DNA from: Isoptericola variabilis 225
GTDB lineage: Bacteria > Actinomycetota > Actinomycetes > Actinomycetales > Cellulomonadaceae
NCBI RefSeq assembly: GCF_000215105.1
Contig: NC_015588.1
Span: forward strand, 2,046,001-2,110,000
DNA: 64,000 nt
Reading direction: 5' to 3'
Below the pieces are notes generated by a model. It was given only the letters and a program-made list of their open reading frames with translations. It ran no database searches and was not told the DNA's origin. A program made the translations under genes and the position numbers. Shown one piece after another: positions 52,883-61,760 of this stretch. Position 1 is the stretch's first letter; the number at the start of each line of letters is the position of its first letter.

Positions 52883-54649
52883 ATGACGAGCACCCAGCCC
52901 ACCGCGCCCGCCGCCGAGACCCTGACCGCGGGCGCCGTCGTCCACGTGGGCAGCGACACCGCCCGCGAGTGGTGGCGCGAGGCGGTGATCTACCAGGTCT
53001 ACCCGCGCTCGTTCGCCGACAGCGACGGTGACGGCATCGGCGACATCCCGGGCGTCACCGCGCACCTCGACCACCTCGCGACGCTCGGCGTGGACGCCGT
53101 CTGGCTCTCGCCGTTCTACCGCTCGCCCCAGAAGGACGCGGGCTACGACGTTGCCGACTACCGCGACGTCGACCCGCTGTTCGGCACGCTCGAGGACTTC
53201 GACGAGATGCTCGCCCAGGCGCACGCGCGCGGGATCCGCGTGATCGTCGACCTCGTGCCGAACCACACGTCCGACCAGCACGCGTGGTTCCAGGCCGCGC
53301 TCGCCTCCGCGCCCGGCTCGCCCGAGCGTGCGCGGTACGTCTTCCGCGACGGCCGCGGCCCCGCCGGCGAGGAGCCCCCGAACAACTGGCAGTCGATCTT
53401 CGGCGGCCCGGCGTGGACGCGCCTCGAGCCCCGCGAGGACGACGGCCCGCTCGGCCCGCAGTGGTACCTGCACCTGTTCGACTCCTCGCAGCCCGACCTC
53501 GACTGGACGCACCCCGAGGTGCGGGCCGAGTTCGAGGACGTGCTGCGGTTCTGGCTCGACAAGGGCGTGGACGGCTTCCGCGTCGACGTCGCGCACGGCC
53601 TGGTCAAGGCCGACGGTCTGCCCGACTGGGACGGCAGCGTCGCGATGGTCGAGGGCACCGTCGAGGAGGAGGCCGTCGACCCGGGCGCGCCCGAGGACGG
53701 CTCGACCGGCGCCGGCAACCACGGCCCCATGTTCGACCAGGACGGCGTGCACGAGATCTACCGCGAGTGGCACCGCGTGCTGGCCGAGTACGACGGCGAC
53801 CGCTGCCTCGTCGCCGAGGCGTGGGTCGAGCCGCTGTCGCGCCTCGCCCGCTACGTGCGGCCGGACGAGATGCACCAGGCGTTCAACTTCTCGTTCCTCA
53901 CGACCGGCTGGGACGCGAGCGCGCTGCGCACCGTCATCGCGGCGTCGTACCGCGCGAACGACGAGGTCGGCGCGCCCACTACCTGGGTGCTGTCGAACCA
54001 CGACGTCGTCCGTCACGCGTCGCGCCTCGGCCTGGCCGACCCCGGCGCGCGGCCCAACGGCATCTTCGCCACGGACCCGCAGCCCGACGAGGAGCTCGGC
54101 CTGCGCCGCGCCCGCGCCGCCTCGCTGCTCATGCTTGGCCTGCCCGGCTCGGCCTACGTCTACCAGGGCGAGGAGCTCGGCCTGCCCGAGCACACGTCGC
54201 TGCCCGCCGAGGTGCGCCAGGACCCCGCGTTCTTCCGCACCCAGGGCGCCGAGGCCGGCCGTGACGGCTGCCGCGTGCCGCTCCCCTGGTCCGCCGACGC
54301 CCCGGGCTTCGGCTTCGGGCCGACCGGGAGGACGTGGCTGCCGCAGCCCGAGTCGTTCGCGCGCTACGCCGCCGACCTCCAGGTCGGCGTCGAGGGCTCG
54401 ACGTTCGAGATGTACCGCGCCGCCCTGGCGACGCGCCGCGCCGAGGGCATGGGTCACGGCGGCCTCGCGTGGCTCGACGCCTACGCCGACTCGCCGGACG
54501 TCATCGCGTTCCGCAACGCCGGCGTCGTCGTGCTCGCCAACCTCGGGCCGGAGCCGGTCGTGCTGCCCGAGGGCGTCGAGCTCCTCGTCGCCTCCGGCCC
54601 CGTCGACGGCGTCGTGCCGACCGACACGACGGTGTGGTTCCGCGCCTGA
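52883..54649 (+). CDS. GH13 alpha-glucosidase (oligo-1,6-/alpha-1,4-glucosidase type)
   Basis: 588 residues, cytosolic. GH13 signatures: [84 protein letters not shown] (nucleophile Asp), RCLVAEAWV (acid/base Glu), [15 protein letters not shown] (third Asp) and a C-terminal beta domain. The calcium-like loop DSDGDGIGD is typical of alpha-glucosidases. It splits imported maltodextrins to glucose. Transcribed away from lacI, with a copy of its operator in the promoter. Confidence 0.93.
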   Translation: MTSTQPTAPAAETLTAGAVVHVGSDTAREWWREAVIYQVYPRSFADSDGDGIGDIPGVTAHLDHLATLGVDAVWLSPFYRSPQKDAGYDVADYRDVDPLFGTLEDFDEMLAQAHARGIRVIVDLVPNHTSDQHAWFQAALASAPGSPERARYVFRDGRGPAGEEPPNNWQSIFGGPAWTRLEPREDDGPLGPQWYLHLFDSSQPDLDWTHPEVRAEFEDVLRFWLDKGVDGFRVDVAHGLVKADGLPDWDGSVAMVEGTVEEEAVDPGAPEDGSTGAGNHGPMFDQDGVHEIYREWHRVLAEYDGDRCLVAEAWVEPLSRLARYVRPDEMHQAFNFSFLTTGWDASALRTVIAASYRANDEVGAPTTWVLSNHDVVRHASRLGLADPGARPNGIFATDPQPDEELGLRRARAASLLMLGLPGSAYVYQGEELGLPEHTSLPAEVRQDPAFFRTQGAEAGRDGCRVPLPWSADAPGFGFGPTGRTWLPQPESFARYAADLQVGVEGSTFEMYRAALATRRAEGMGHGGLAWLDAYADSPDVIAFRNAGVVVLANLGPEPVVLPEGVELLVASGPVDGVVPTDTTVWFRA

Positions 54650-54660
54650 CCCACCCCTCC

Positions 54661-54880
54661 GCGAGGTAGCGCGTTCTCCCGCGAGGTAGCGCGTCCCACC
54701 GCGAGGTAGCGCGTTCTTCCGCGAGGTAGCGCGTTCTTCCGCGAGGTAGCGCGTTCTTCCGCGAGGTAGCGCGAAGTGCCCGACGCCGGTACCGGCGGGC
54801 GTGCGCTACCTCGACGGAGAACGCGCTACCTCGGCAGAGAACGCGCTACCTCGGCGGAGAACGCGCTACCTCGGCGTCAT
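54661..54880. repeat. 20-bp-periodic inverted repeat array, copy B (core GAGGTAGCGC)
   Basis: Six direct units of GCGAGGTAGCGCGTTCTTCC run without gaps from 54661 to 54780 (cores at 54663, 54683, 54703, 54723, 54743, 54763). A small palindrome CGCCGGTACCGGCG lies at about 54784-54797. Four inverted units follow (GCGCTACCTC at 54803, 54823, 54843, 54863). All ten cores are perfect and every step is exactly 20 bp. The array starts 11 bp after the alpha-glucosidase stop and ends 90 bp before the nucleotidase. Confidence 0.95.
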
Positions 54881-54970
54881 CGGAGGGTGTGGTCGCGTTC
54901 ACAGCGGACCCCTAGGGTGCTGCCCGGGCGAACTACCCGTGCGCCCGAGTCATCCTGCGAAGGGACCACC

Positions 54971-56746
54971 GTGAAGAACCGCGCCTCCGCGGCGGTGGCG
55001 GCCGCGCTGCTCGTCAGCCTCGCCGCCCCCGTCTCGCTCGCGACCGCCGCGCCCGCACCGGCGTCGTCGGACACGCTCGACCTCACCCTGCTCGCCACGA
55101 CCGACCTCCACGGACGCGTGGCGAACTGGGACTACTTCAGCAACGCGCCGTACTCCGACCGGGCCGGGGACAGCGTCGGCCTGGCGTCCGTCGCGTCGGT
55201 CGTGGACGACGTCCGCGCCGAGGTCGGCCCCGAGCAGCTGCTCGTCGTCGACAACGGCGACGCGATCCAGGGCACGCCGCTCAGCTACTACTACGCCGTC
55301 CAGGAGCCCGTGCACGAGACGGGCGAGGTGCACCCCATGGCCGCCGCGTACGACGCGATCGGCTACGACGCCCAGGTGGTCGGCAACCACGAGTTCAACT
55401 ACGGCCTCGACCTGCTCGACGCGTACGAGGACGACCTGGGCTTCCCGCTGCTGGGCGCCAACGTGCTCGACGCCGAGACGGGCGAGCCCGCGCTCGAGCC
55501 GTACACGCTCGTGCGCCGCCACGTGCCCGGCCACAAGCCCGTCACGGTCGGCATCCTCGGCCTGACGACGCCGGGCTCGGCGATCTGGGACAAGGGCAAC
55601 GTCGAGGGCCGCCTCGAGTTCCAGGACATGACCGAGGCCGCCGCCACGTGGGTGCCGCGCGTGCGGGCCGCGGGCGCCGACGTCGTCGTCGTGCTGTCCC
55701 ACGCGGGCACGGGCGCGTCGTCGTACGACGAGTCGGTCGCACCGCCCGAGAACCCCTCGGACGTCATCGCGCGCACGGTGCCCGGCATCGACGTCATGGT
55801 CGTGGGCCACACGCACCTCGACCGGCCGTCGCAGGTCGTGACCAACGAGGTCACGGGCGAGCCCGTGCTGCTCACGCAGCCGTACCGCTGGGGCTCGACC
55901 GTCTCGCGCGTGGACCTCTCGCTCGAGAAGGTGCGCGGCCAGTGGGACGTCGCCGCGGCGGAGGCGTCGGCCATCCGCACCAAGGACTACCCCGAGTCGC
56001 AGGAGATCCTCGACCTCGTGGCCGAGCAGCACGAGACGACGGTCGACTACGTCAACCAGGTCGTGGCCCAGTCGACCGAGGAGCTCTCGGCCGTGACGTC
56101 GCGCTACGAGGACACGCCCATCATCGACTTCATCCAGAAGGTGCAGACCGACACGGTCGACGCCGCGCTCGAGGGCACCGAGTACGCGGACCTGCCGGTG
56201 CTGTCGATCGCCGCGCCGTTCTCGCGGACGGCGGTGTTCCCGGCCGGTGACGTGAGCGTGCGCGACATCGCGGGCCTGTACGTGTACGACAACACGCTGC
56301 ACGCCGTGACGATGACGGGCGCGCAGGTCAAGGACTACCTCGAGTACTCCAACAAGTACTTCGCGACGGTCCCGGCCGGCGGCACGTTCGACCCGGCGCG
56401 CGACACGGGGGCGGGCAACACCCCGGACTACAACCTCGACATCCTCGCGGGCGTCGAGTACGAGGTCGACCTGTCGCAGCCCGTCGGGTCGCGCATCGAG
56501 AACCTCGTGCTCGCCGACGGCACCCCGCTCGCCGACGACGCGCAGGTGGTCGTCGCGGTGAACAACTACCGCCGCTCCGGTGGTGGCGGGTTCCCGCACA
56601 TCGCGTCGGCGCCGCTCGTGTACGACGAGCAGAAGGAGATCCGCCAGCTCCTCATCGACTGGGCGCAGGAGCGCGGCGTCATCGACGCCGCCGACTTCTG
56701 GGACGAGTCGTGGTGGCTGACGGTCGACGGCGTCCGGGTGCCCTGA
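54971..56746 (+). CDS. Secreted 5'-nucleotidase / 2',3'-cyclic-nucleotide phosphodiesterase family protein
   Basis: 591 residues from GTG 54971, with GAAGGGA upstream. Signal peptide about 1-27. The metallophosphatase domain shows LLATTDLHGRV (Asp-x-His), VDNGDAIQGTPL, VVGNHEFNYG (Asn-His), VVLSHAG and VVGHTHLDRPSQ. A C-terminal 5'-nucleotidase substrate domain follows: RTAVFPAGDVSVRDIAGLYVYDNTLHAVTMTGAQVKDYLEYS, and VAVNNYRRSGGGGFPHI. Overall it is YfkN/CpdB-like. It scavenges phosphate and nucleosides from nucleotides outside the cell. Monocistronic between two repeat arrays. Confidence 0.92.
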   Translation: MKNRASAAVAAALLVSLAAPVSLATAAPAPASSDTLDLTLLATTDLHGRVANWDYFSNAPYSDRAGDSVGLASVASVVDDVRAEVGPEQLLVVDNGDAIQGTPLSYYYAVQEPVHETGEVHPMAAAYDAIGYDAQVVGNHEFNYGLDLLDAYEDDLGFPLLGANVLDAETGEPALEPYTLVRRHVPGHKPVTVGILGLTTPGSAIWDKGNVEGRLEFQDMTEAAATWVPRVRAAGADVVVVLSHAGTGASSYDESVAPPENPSDVIARTVPGIDVMVVGHTHLDRPSQVVTNEVTGEPVLLTQPYRWGSTVSRVDLSLEKVRGQWDVAAAEASAIRTKDYPESQEILDLVAEQHETTVDYVNQVVAQSTEELSAVTSRYEDTPIIDFIQKVQTDTVDAALEGTEYADLPVLSIAAPFSRTAVFPAGDVSVRDIAGLYVYDNTLHAVTMTGAQVKDYLEYSNKYFATVPAGGTFDPARDTGAGNTPDYNLDILAGVEYEVDLSQPVGSRIENLVLADGTPLADDAQVVVAVNNYRRSGGGGFPHIASAPLVYDEQKEIRQLLIDWAQERGVIDAADFWDESWWLTVDGVRVP

Positions 56747-56774
56747 CGCCGGGCTGACGCCCCACTCCCCTGCC

Positions 56775-56859
56775 GAGCACAACGTGGGAGCCGTCATCCT
56801 CGCGGATGGCGGCGCCCACGTTGTGCTCGAGCCGGGTATCCGGCGGCCACGTTGTGCTC
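56775..56859. repeat. intergenic inverted repeat, core GAGCACAACGTGG (three copies)
   Basis: GAGCACAACGTGGG (56775-56788), CCCACGTTGTGCTC (56815-56828) and a second inverted CCACGTTGTGCTC (56847-56859). The first two, with adjoining GCCGTCATCC/GGATGGCGGC, form an almost perfect 25-bp stem that can terminate the nucleotidase transcript. The third copy ends 15 bp before the GNAT start, next to its apparent -10. Confidence 0.85.
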
Positions 56860-56874
56860 GTCTACCCTGGCGTC

Positions 56875-57357
56875 GTGCGCGTACGCCCCATGACCCCCGA
56901 CGACGCCCCCGCGGTGGCCGACGTCTGGTACCGCGCCTGGCGCGACGGGCACCTGGGCCACGTCCCCGACGAGCTGGTCGCCCTGCGCACGCCCGAGTCC
57001 TTCGGCCCGCGCGCCGCCGCGCGCGTGCCCGGCACGTGCGTGGCCGACGTCGACGGCCAGGTCGCGGGCTTCGCGACCGTCGTGGGCGACGAGCTCGAGG
57101 AGCTGTTCGTCGACGCCGGGCACCGCGGGTCGGGCGTCGCGGCGGCCCTGCTCGCCGACGCCGAGCACCGACTCGCCGCGGCCGGCGTCGAGACCGCCTG
57201 GCTCGCCGTCGTCGCGGGCAACGCGCGGGCCCGGCGGTTCTACGCCAAGCAGGGGTGGCGCGACGACGGACCGTTCGACTACGCCGCCGAGGGCCCGGAC
57301 GGCACGCGCATCCCCGTGCCGTGCCGCCGCTACGTCAAGGAGCTGCGCCAGGCCTGA
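56875..57357 (+). CDS. GNAT-family N-acetyltransferase
   Basis: 160 residues from GTG 56875. TACCCT (56862-56867) ends 7 bases before the GTG and there is no ribosome site, suggesting a leaderless mRNA; starting upstream would translate the repeat. GNAT fold: VRVRPMTPDDAPAVADVWYRAW, then ELEELFVDAGHRGSGVAAALLADAEHRL (acetyl-CoA pyrophosphate loop) and AWLAVVAGNARARRFYAKQGWRDDG. The acceptor is unknown. Confidence 0.87.
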   Translation: MRVRPMTPDDAPAVADVWYRAWRDGHLGHVPDELVALRTPESFGPRAAARVPGTCVADVDGQVAGFATVVGDELEELFVDAGHRGSGVAAALLADAEHRLAAAGVETAWLAVVAGNARARRFYAKQGWRDDGPFDYAAEGPDGTRIPVPCRRYVKELRQA

Positions 57358-57388
57358 CGCGCTCGGCGCGCACGTGCCGCAGGGTGCG

Positions 57389-58642
57389 TCAGCCGCCCGA
57401 GACGCTCAGCTCTGCCTCGCGCAGCCTCGTCTCGAACTCGGCGTCGAGCTCGCGCGAGTCGAGCCACCCGTACGGCAGGTGCGGCGTCTTGGGTGAGCCG
57501 GCGCGGCCGCGCTGCCCCTCCGCGTCGGGCCCCGGGTACGGCGTCGACAGGTCGAGCGAGCCCAGCAGCTCGCGCAGCTCCGCGAGCGACGACACCATCG
57601 CCAGCGCGCGACGGACGTCGCCCCCGACCGGGTAGCCCTTGAGGTACCACGCCATGTGCTTGCGCAGGTCGCGGACGCCCTTGTGCTCGTCGCCGTCGAA
57701 GTAGTCGATCATGAGCTCGCCGTGGCGGTAGATGGTCTCGGCGACCTCGCGCAGGCCCGGCCGGACGCGGTGGTCGGAGCCGTGGAACGCGGCAGCGAGG
57801 TCGGCGAAGAGCCACGGCCGGCCCTGGCACCCGCGCCCGACGACGACGCCGTCGGCCCCGGTCTCGCGGACCATGCGGACGGCGTCCTCGGCGGACCAGA
57901 TGTCGCCGTTGCCCAGCACCGGGATCGTGCGCACGGTCTCCTTGAGCCGAGCGATGGCGGACCAGTCGGCCGTCCCGGAGTAGTAGTCGGCGGCCGTGCG
58001 CGCGTGGAGCGCGACGGCGGCGACGCCGAGCGACTCGGCGATCTGGCCCGCCTCGAGGTATGTGAGGTGGTCGTCGTCGATACCCTTGCGCATCTTGACG
58101 GTGACGGGGACGCCGTGCGGCTCGGCGGCCTCGACCGCGGCACGAACGATGTCGGTGAAGAGCTGCTTCTTCCACGGCAGCGCCGAGCCGCCGCCCTTGC
58201 GCGTCACCTTGGGCACGGGGCACCCGAAGTTGAGGTCGACGTGGTCGGCACGGTCCTCGCCGGCGATGATCTTCACCGCGGCGCCGACGGTCGCCGGGTC
58301 GACGCCGTAGACCTGCGCCGAGCGCGGCGTCTCGTCCTCGCCGAACGTGACGATCCGCAGCGACTCCACGTTGCGCTCGACGAGCGCGCGGCTCGTGACC
58401 ATCTCGGCCACGTACAGGCCCGGGTCGAAGCCTTGGGACGCGCCCGCCTCGCGGCACAGGGTGCGGAAGGCGCGGTTGGTCACGCCCGCCATCGGGGCGA
58501 GCACCACGGGCGTGTCCACCGTGATCGGCCCGATCTGCAGCGGCGGCAGCACGCGGGTGCCCGACGACGGCACACCGGTCGCGGGGGCGGGCTGCGGCGT
58601 CGTCGTGCTGACGGTGTCGATGGTCGAGGTCACGCCCCCCAT
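57389..58642 (-). CDS. dusB: tRNA-dihydrouridine synthase
   Basis: 417 residues; ATG 58642 is used, and the GTG 9 bases later with GGGGGG before it is an alternative. It reduces uridine in tRNA with FMN and NAD(P)H. Dus marks: VVLAPMAGVTNRAFRTLCREAG (FMN site), HVDLNFGCPVPKVTRKGGGSAL with the catalytic Cys, VTVKMRKGI, ALHARTAADYYSG, VLGNGDIWS and GADGVVVGRGCQGRPW. It converges on the GNAT gene; a CTGACGC/GCGTCAG pairing across the 31-bp gap may help termination. Confidence 0.94.
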   Translation of the reverse strand: MGGVTSTIDTVSTTTPQPAPATGVPSSGTRVLPPLQIGPITVDTPVVLAPMAGVTNRAFRTLCREAGASQGFDPGLYVAEMVTSRALVERNVESLRIVTFGEDETPRSAQVYGVDPATVGAAVKIIAGEDRADHVDLNFGCPVPKVTRKGGGSALPWKKQLFTDIVRAAVEAAEPHGVPVTVKMRKGIDDDHLTYLEAGQIAESLGVAAVALHARTAADYYSGTADWSAIARLKETVRTIPVLGNGDIWSAEDAVRMVRETGADGVVVGRGCQGRPWLFADLAAAFHGSDHRVRPGLREVAETIYRHGELMIDYFDGDEHKGVRDLRKHMAWYLKGYPVGGDVRRALAMVSSLAELRELLGSLDLSTPYPGPDAEGQRGRAGSPKTPHLPYGWLDSRELDAEFETRLREAELSVSGG

Positions 58643-58673
58643 TGTGACAAACGGCCGCGCCCGCCCCGCGGCG

Positions 58674-60131
58674 TCAGGTGCGCACCGCGGGCGCGACCCC
58701 GGTCACGCTGTGCTCGTCCTCCCAGCACTCGACGCCGTCGACGTCGGGCAGCTGGGCCCGCGTGAACACCGGGTCGCGGCCGGCGGCCTTCTGCGCGCGG
58801 TAGTCGGCCAGCAGGCGCCAGACCAGGCCCGAGAGCAGGGCGATCGCGACGAGGTTGACCAGCGCCATGACGCCCATGATCCCGTCCGCGGTGTTCCACA
58901 CGATGTCGGACGAGAGCACCGAGCCGGCGAGGATCGCGAGCACGACGAGCACCCGGTACCCCTGCAGCACGCGGCGCGAGCGCGTGATGAACTCCACGTT
59001 CGCCTCGCCGTAGTAGTAGTTGCCGAGGATCGAGCTGAACGCGAGCAGGAAGATCACGACCGTGAGCAGCAGGTTGGACCACGACCCGAGGCTGCTCACG
59101 AGCGCCTCCTGCGTGAGCGTGATGCCGGGTGCGGCGTTCGCGAGGTCGGGCGCGGTCACGAGGATGATGAACGCCGTGACCGAGCAGACGACGAAGGTGT
59201 CGAAGTAGACGCCGAGGGACTGCACGAGACCCTGCTTGACGGGGTGCGTCACGGCGGCGGTCGCGCCCGCGTTGGGCGCCGAGCCGAGGCCCGCCTCGTT
59301 GGAGAACATGCCGCGCTTGACGCCCTGCATGATGACGGTGCCGAGCGTCGCGCCGAGGACCTCGTTGAAGCCGAACGCGTCGGTGAAGATCGCGGCGATC
59401 ACCTCGGGGACGCGCTCGACGTTGAGCGCCACGACGACGAGACCCGTGAGCAGGTACAGCAGCGCCATGGCCGGCACCACGGCCTGCGTCACGTGGGCGA
59501 TGCGCCGCACGCCGCCGAAGATGACCAGGCCCGTGAGGACCGCCAGCACGATGCCGACGCCCCACGCGAGCCCGCCGCCCGACTCGGTGCCCGCCGTCGA
59601 GGCGACCGTGGCGCTGATCGTGTTGGCCTGGAGCGACGAGAACGCGAACGGGAAGCAGCAGATGAGGATGACGGCGAACAGGACGCCCATCCAGCGGGCC
59701 TTGAGGCCGTGCTGCATGTAGTACGCCGGGCCTCCGCGGAAGCCGTCGGCGTCGCGCACCTTGAACAGCTGGCCGAGCGTCGACTCGACGAACGACGACG
59801 CACCGCCGACGAACGCCATGAGCCACATCCAGAACACCGCGCCCGCGCCGCCCACGGCGATCGCCGTCCCGACGCCCGCGATGTTCCCGACGCCGACGCG
59901 CGACGCCGCCGAGATGGTGAACGCGCCGAAGGACGAGACCGACTGCGGCCGGCCCTCGGCGTCCTTGGGCGTCGCGTTCGTCAGGGTCCGGAACATCTCC
60001 GGCAGCATCTGCAGCTGCACCACGCCCGAGCGCAGCGTGAAGTACACGCCGAGCACCGCGAGCACGGGCAGCACGACCCACGTCCACAGGCCGTCGCCCG
60101 CGGCGAGGATCCAGTCGTTGAGCATGTTCAT
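58674..60131 (-). CDS. Sodium:alanine symporter (AGCS) family amino-acid transporter
   Basis: 485 residues, about 11 membrane helices. AGCS signatures: ASRVGVGNIAGVGTAIAVGGAGAVFWMW, GGPAYYMQHG, KRGMFSNEAGLGSAPNAGATA and GNYYYGEANVEF. Sodium-driven uptake of small neutral amino acids is usual. It is separated from the downstream-facing catabolic genes by a strong palindrome, but its place beside them suggests it may import their substrate, for example an amino acid of lysine/pipecolate metabolism. Confidence 0.93.
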   Translation of the reverse strand: MNMLNDWILAAGDGLWTWVVLPVLAVLGVYFTLRSGVVQLQMLPEMFRTLTNATPKDAEGRPQSVSSFGAFTISAASRVGVGNIAGVGTAIAVGGAGAVFWMWLMAFVGGASSFVESTLGQLFKVRDADGFRGGPAYYMQHGLKARWMGVLFAVILICCFPFAFSSLQANTISATVASTAGTESGGGLAWGVGIVLAVLTGLVIFGGVRRIAHVTQAVVPAMALLYLLTGLVVVALNVERVPEVIAAIFTDAFGFNEVLGATLGTVIMQGVKRGMFSNEAGLGSAPNAGATAAVTHPVKQGLVQSLGVYFDTFVVCSVTAFIILVTAPDLANAAPGITLTQEALVSSLGSWSNLLLTVVIFLLAFSSILGNYYYGEANVEFITRSRRVLQGYRVLVVLAILAGSVLSSDIVWNTADGIMGVMALVNLVAIALLSGLVWRLLADYRAQKAAGRDPVFTRAQLPDVDGVECWEDEHSVTGVAPAVRT

Positions 60132-60170
60132 CCGGACAGTGTGCAGGACCGGTCCCCCAGGAGCACGATC

Positions 60171-60202
60171 GGGGCCGGTGCCCGACGTCGGGCACCGGCC
60201 CC
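60171..60202. terminator. 32-bp perfect palindrome after the AmaB-like gene
   Basis: GGGGCCGGTGCCCGAC and its exact reverse complement form a 16-bp stem. It lies 10 bp beyond the dehydrogenase stop on the minus strand, upstream of the AGCS gene, and ends the amaB-hglS-oxidase transcript. Confidence 0.8.
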
Positions 60203-60212
60203 GCGCACCGGC

Positions 60213-61760
60213 TCAGCCGAAGTTGACTCCCTGCGCGAGCGGCAGCTCGGTCGAGTAGTTGACCGTGTTGGTCGCGCGGCGCATGTACTGCTTCCACGCG
60301 TCGGAGCCGGACTCGCGCCCGCCGCCGGTCGACTTCTCGCCGCCGAACGCGCCGCCGATCTCGGCGCCCGACGTGCCGATGTTCACGTTGACGATGCCGC
60401 AGTCGGAGCCGGCCTCGGAGAGGAACGTCTCGGCCTCGCGGGCGTCGAGCGTGAAGATCGAGCTCGACAGGCCCTGCGGGACGTCGTTGTGCATCGCGAT
60501 CGCCTCGTCGAGCGTCTCGTACGTCATGACGTAGAGGATCGGGGCGAAGGTCTCGCGGCGCACGACGTCGGTCTGGCGCGGCATGCGCACGATCGCCGGG
60601 TGCACGTACGCCGCGCCGGGCGCGCCGTCGACCTCGACCCGGTCGCCGCCCACGACGACGGTACCGCCGTCGGCCACGGCCTCCTCGAGCGAGGCGCGCA
60701 TCTTCTCGGCCGAGCCGGTGTCGATCAGCGGGCCGACGAGCGTGCCCTCGGCGCGCGGGTCGCCCACGGGCAGGCCCTCGTAGGCGCGCACGAGCCGCGC
60801 GACGACGTCGTCGACGATCGACGAGTGCACGATGAGCCGGCGCATGGTGGTGCAGCGCTGGCCCGCGGTGCCCGCGGCGGCGAACACGATGCCGCGCACC
60901 GCGAGGTCGAGGTCGGCCGACGGCGCGACGACCGCCGCGTTGTTGCCGCCGAGCTCGAGCAGGTACCGCCCGCCGCGCGCGGCGACGACGGGCGCGACCT
61001 GCTGGCCCATGCGCTCCGAGCCCGTCGCCGACAGCAGCGCGACCCGCCGGTCGGCCACGAGCGCCTCGCCGGCCGCGCGCCCGCCCACGACGACGGTGCT
61101 CACCTCGGCGGGGAAGCCCGCCTCGGTGAGCGCGCGGCGCAGCAGCGCGTTCGACGCGAGCGCGGACAGCGGCGTCGCCTCCGACGGCTTCCACACGACC
61201 GTGTCCCCGCACACGAGCGCGACGGCCGTGTTCCACGACCACACCGCGACGGGGAAGTTGAAGGCGCTGATGACGCCGACGACGCCCAGCGGGTGCCACT
61301 GCTCCATGAGGCGGTGACCGGGCCGCTCGGACGGCATGGTGCGCCCGCCGAGCGAGCGCGACAGCCCGACCGCGAGGTCGCAGACGTCGATCATCTCCTG
61401 GACCTCGCCGAGCGCCTCGGACGTGATCTTGCCGGCCTCGATCGTGACGAGCCCGGCGAGGTCGGCCTTGTGCTCGGTGAGGAGCTCGCCGAGGCGCTTG
61501 ACCACCCGGCCGCGCACGGGCGCGGGCACCGAGCGCCACGTGAGGAACGCCTCGTGCGCGCGGGCGACGGCGGCCTCGACGTCGGCCGCGGTGGCCTCGG
61601 GCAGCGTGACCATCGGCTCGCCCGACAGCGGCGAGGAGACGGTGAGCCCGCCCTCGGCGGGCGCCTCGGGCAGCTCGGCGCCGATCCGCCCGAGCGCGGC
61701 GGTGGCGGCGTCGCGCAGCTCGGCCGTGAGGGCGCTGGACTGGCTGGTCGTGGTGGTCAT
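60213..61760 (-). CDS. amaB: ALDH7-type aldehyde dehydrogenase (L-aminoadipate-semialdehyde / piperideine-6-carboxylate dehydrogenase)
   Basis: 515 residues from ATG 61760. ALDH7A1/AmaB-type features: the long N-terminus, EWHPLGV-like EQWHPLGVVGVISAFNFPVAVWSWN, LLSATGSERMGQQVAP, YLLELGGNNAAVV (Glu), AAAGTAGQRCTTMRRLIVH (Cys), GCGIVNVNIGTSGAEIGGAFGGEKSTGGGRESGSDAWKQYMRR-like C-terminus. It oxidises aminoadipate semialdehyde to 2-aminoadipate in lysine and pipecolate degradation. It overlaps the HglS-like gene by 4 bp. Confidence 0.9.
   Translation of the reverse strand: MTTTTSQSSALTAELRDAATAALGRIGAELPEAPAEGGLTVSSPLSGEPMVTLPEATAADVEAAVARAHEAFLTWRSVPAPVRGRVVKRLGELLTEHKADLAGLVTIEAGKITSEALGEVQEMIDVCDLAVGLSRSLGGRTMPSERPGHRLMEQWHPLGVVGVISAFNFPVAVWSWNTAVALVCGDTVVWKPSEATPLSALASNALLRRALTEAGFPAEVSTVVVGGRAAGEALVADRRVALLSATGSERMGQQVAPVVAARGGRYLLELGGNNAAVVAPSADLDLAVRGIVFAAAGTAGQRCTTMRRLIVHSSIVDDVVARLVRAYEGLPVGDPRAEGTLVGPLIDTGSAEKMRASLEEAVADGGTVVVGGDRVEVDGAPGAAYVHPAIVRMPRQTDVVRRETFAPILYVMTYETLDEAIAMHNDVPQGLSSSIFTLDAREAETFLSEAGSDCGIVNVNIGTSGAEIGGAFGGEKSTGGGRESGSDAWKQYMRRATNTVNYSTELPLAQGVNFG

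Noticed and set aside
54661-54880. CRISPR array
   Set aside because: The 20-bp units have near-identical spacers and reverse orientation half-way; no cas genes are nearby.
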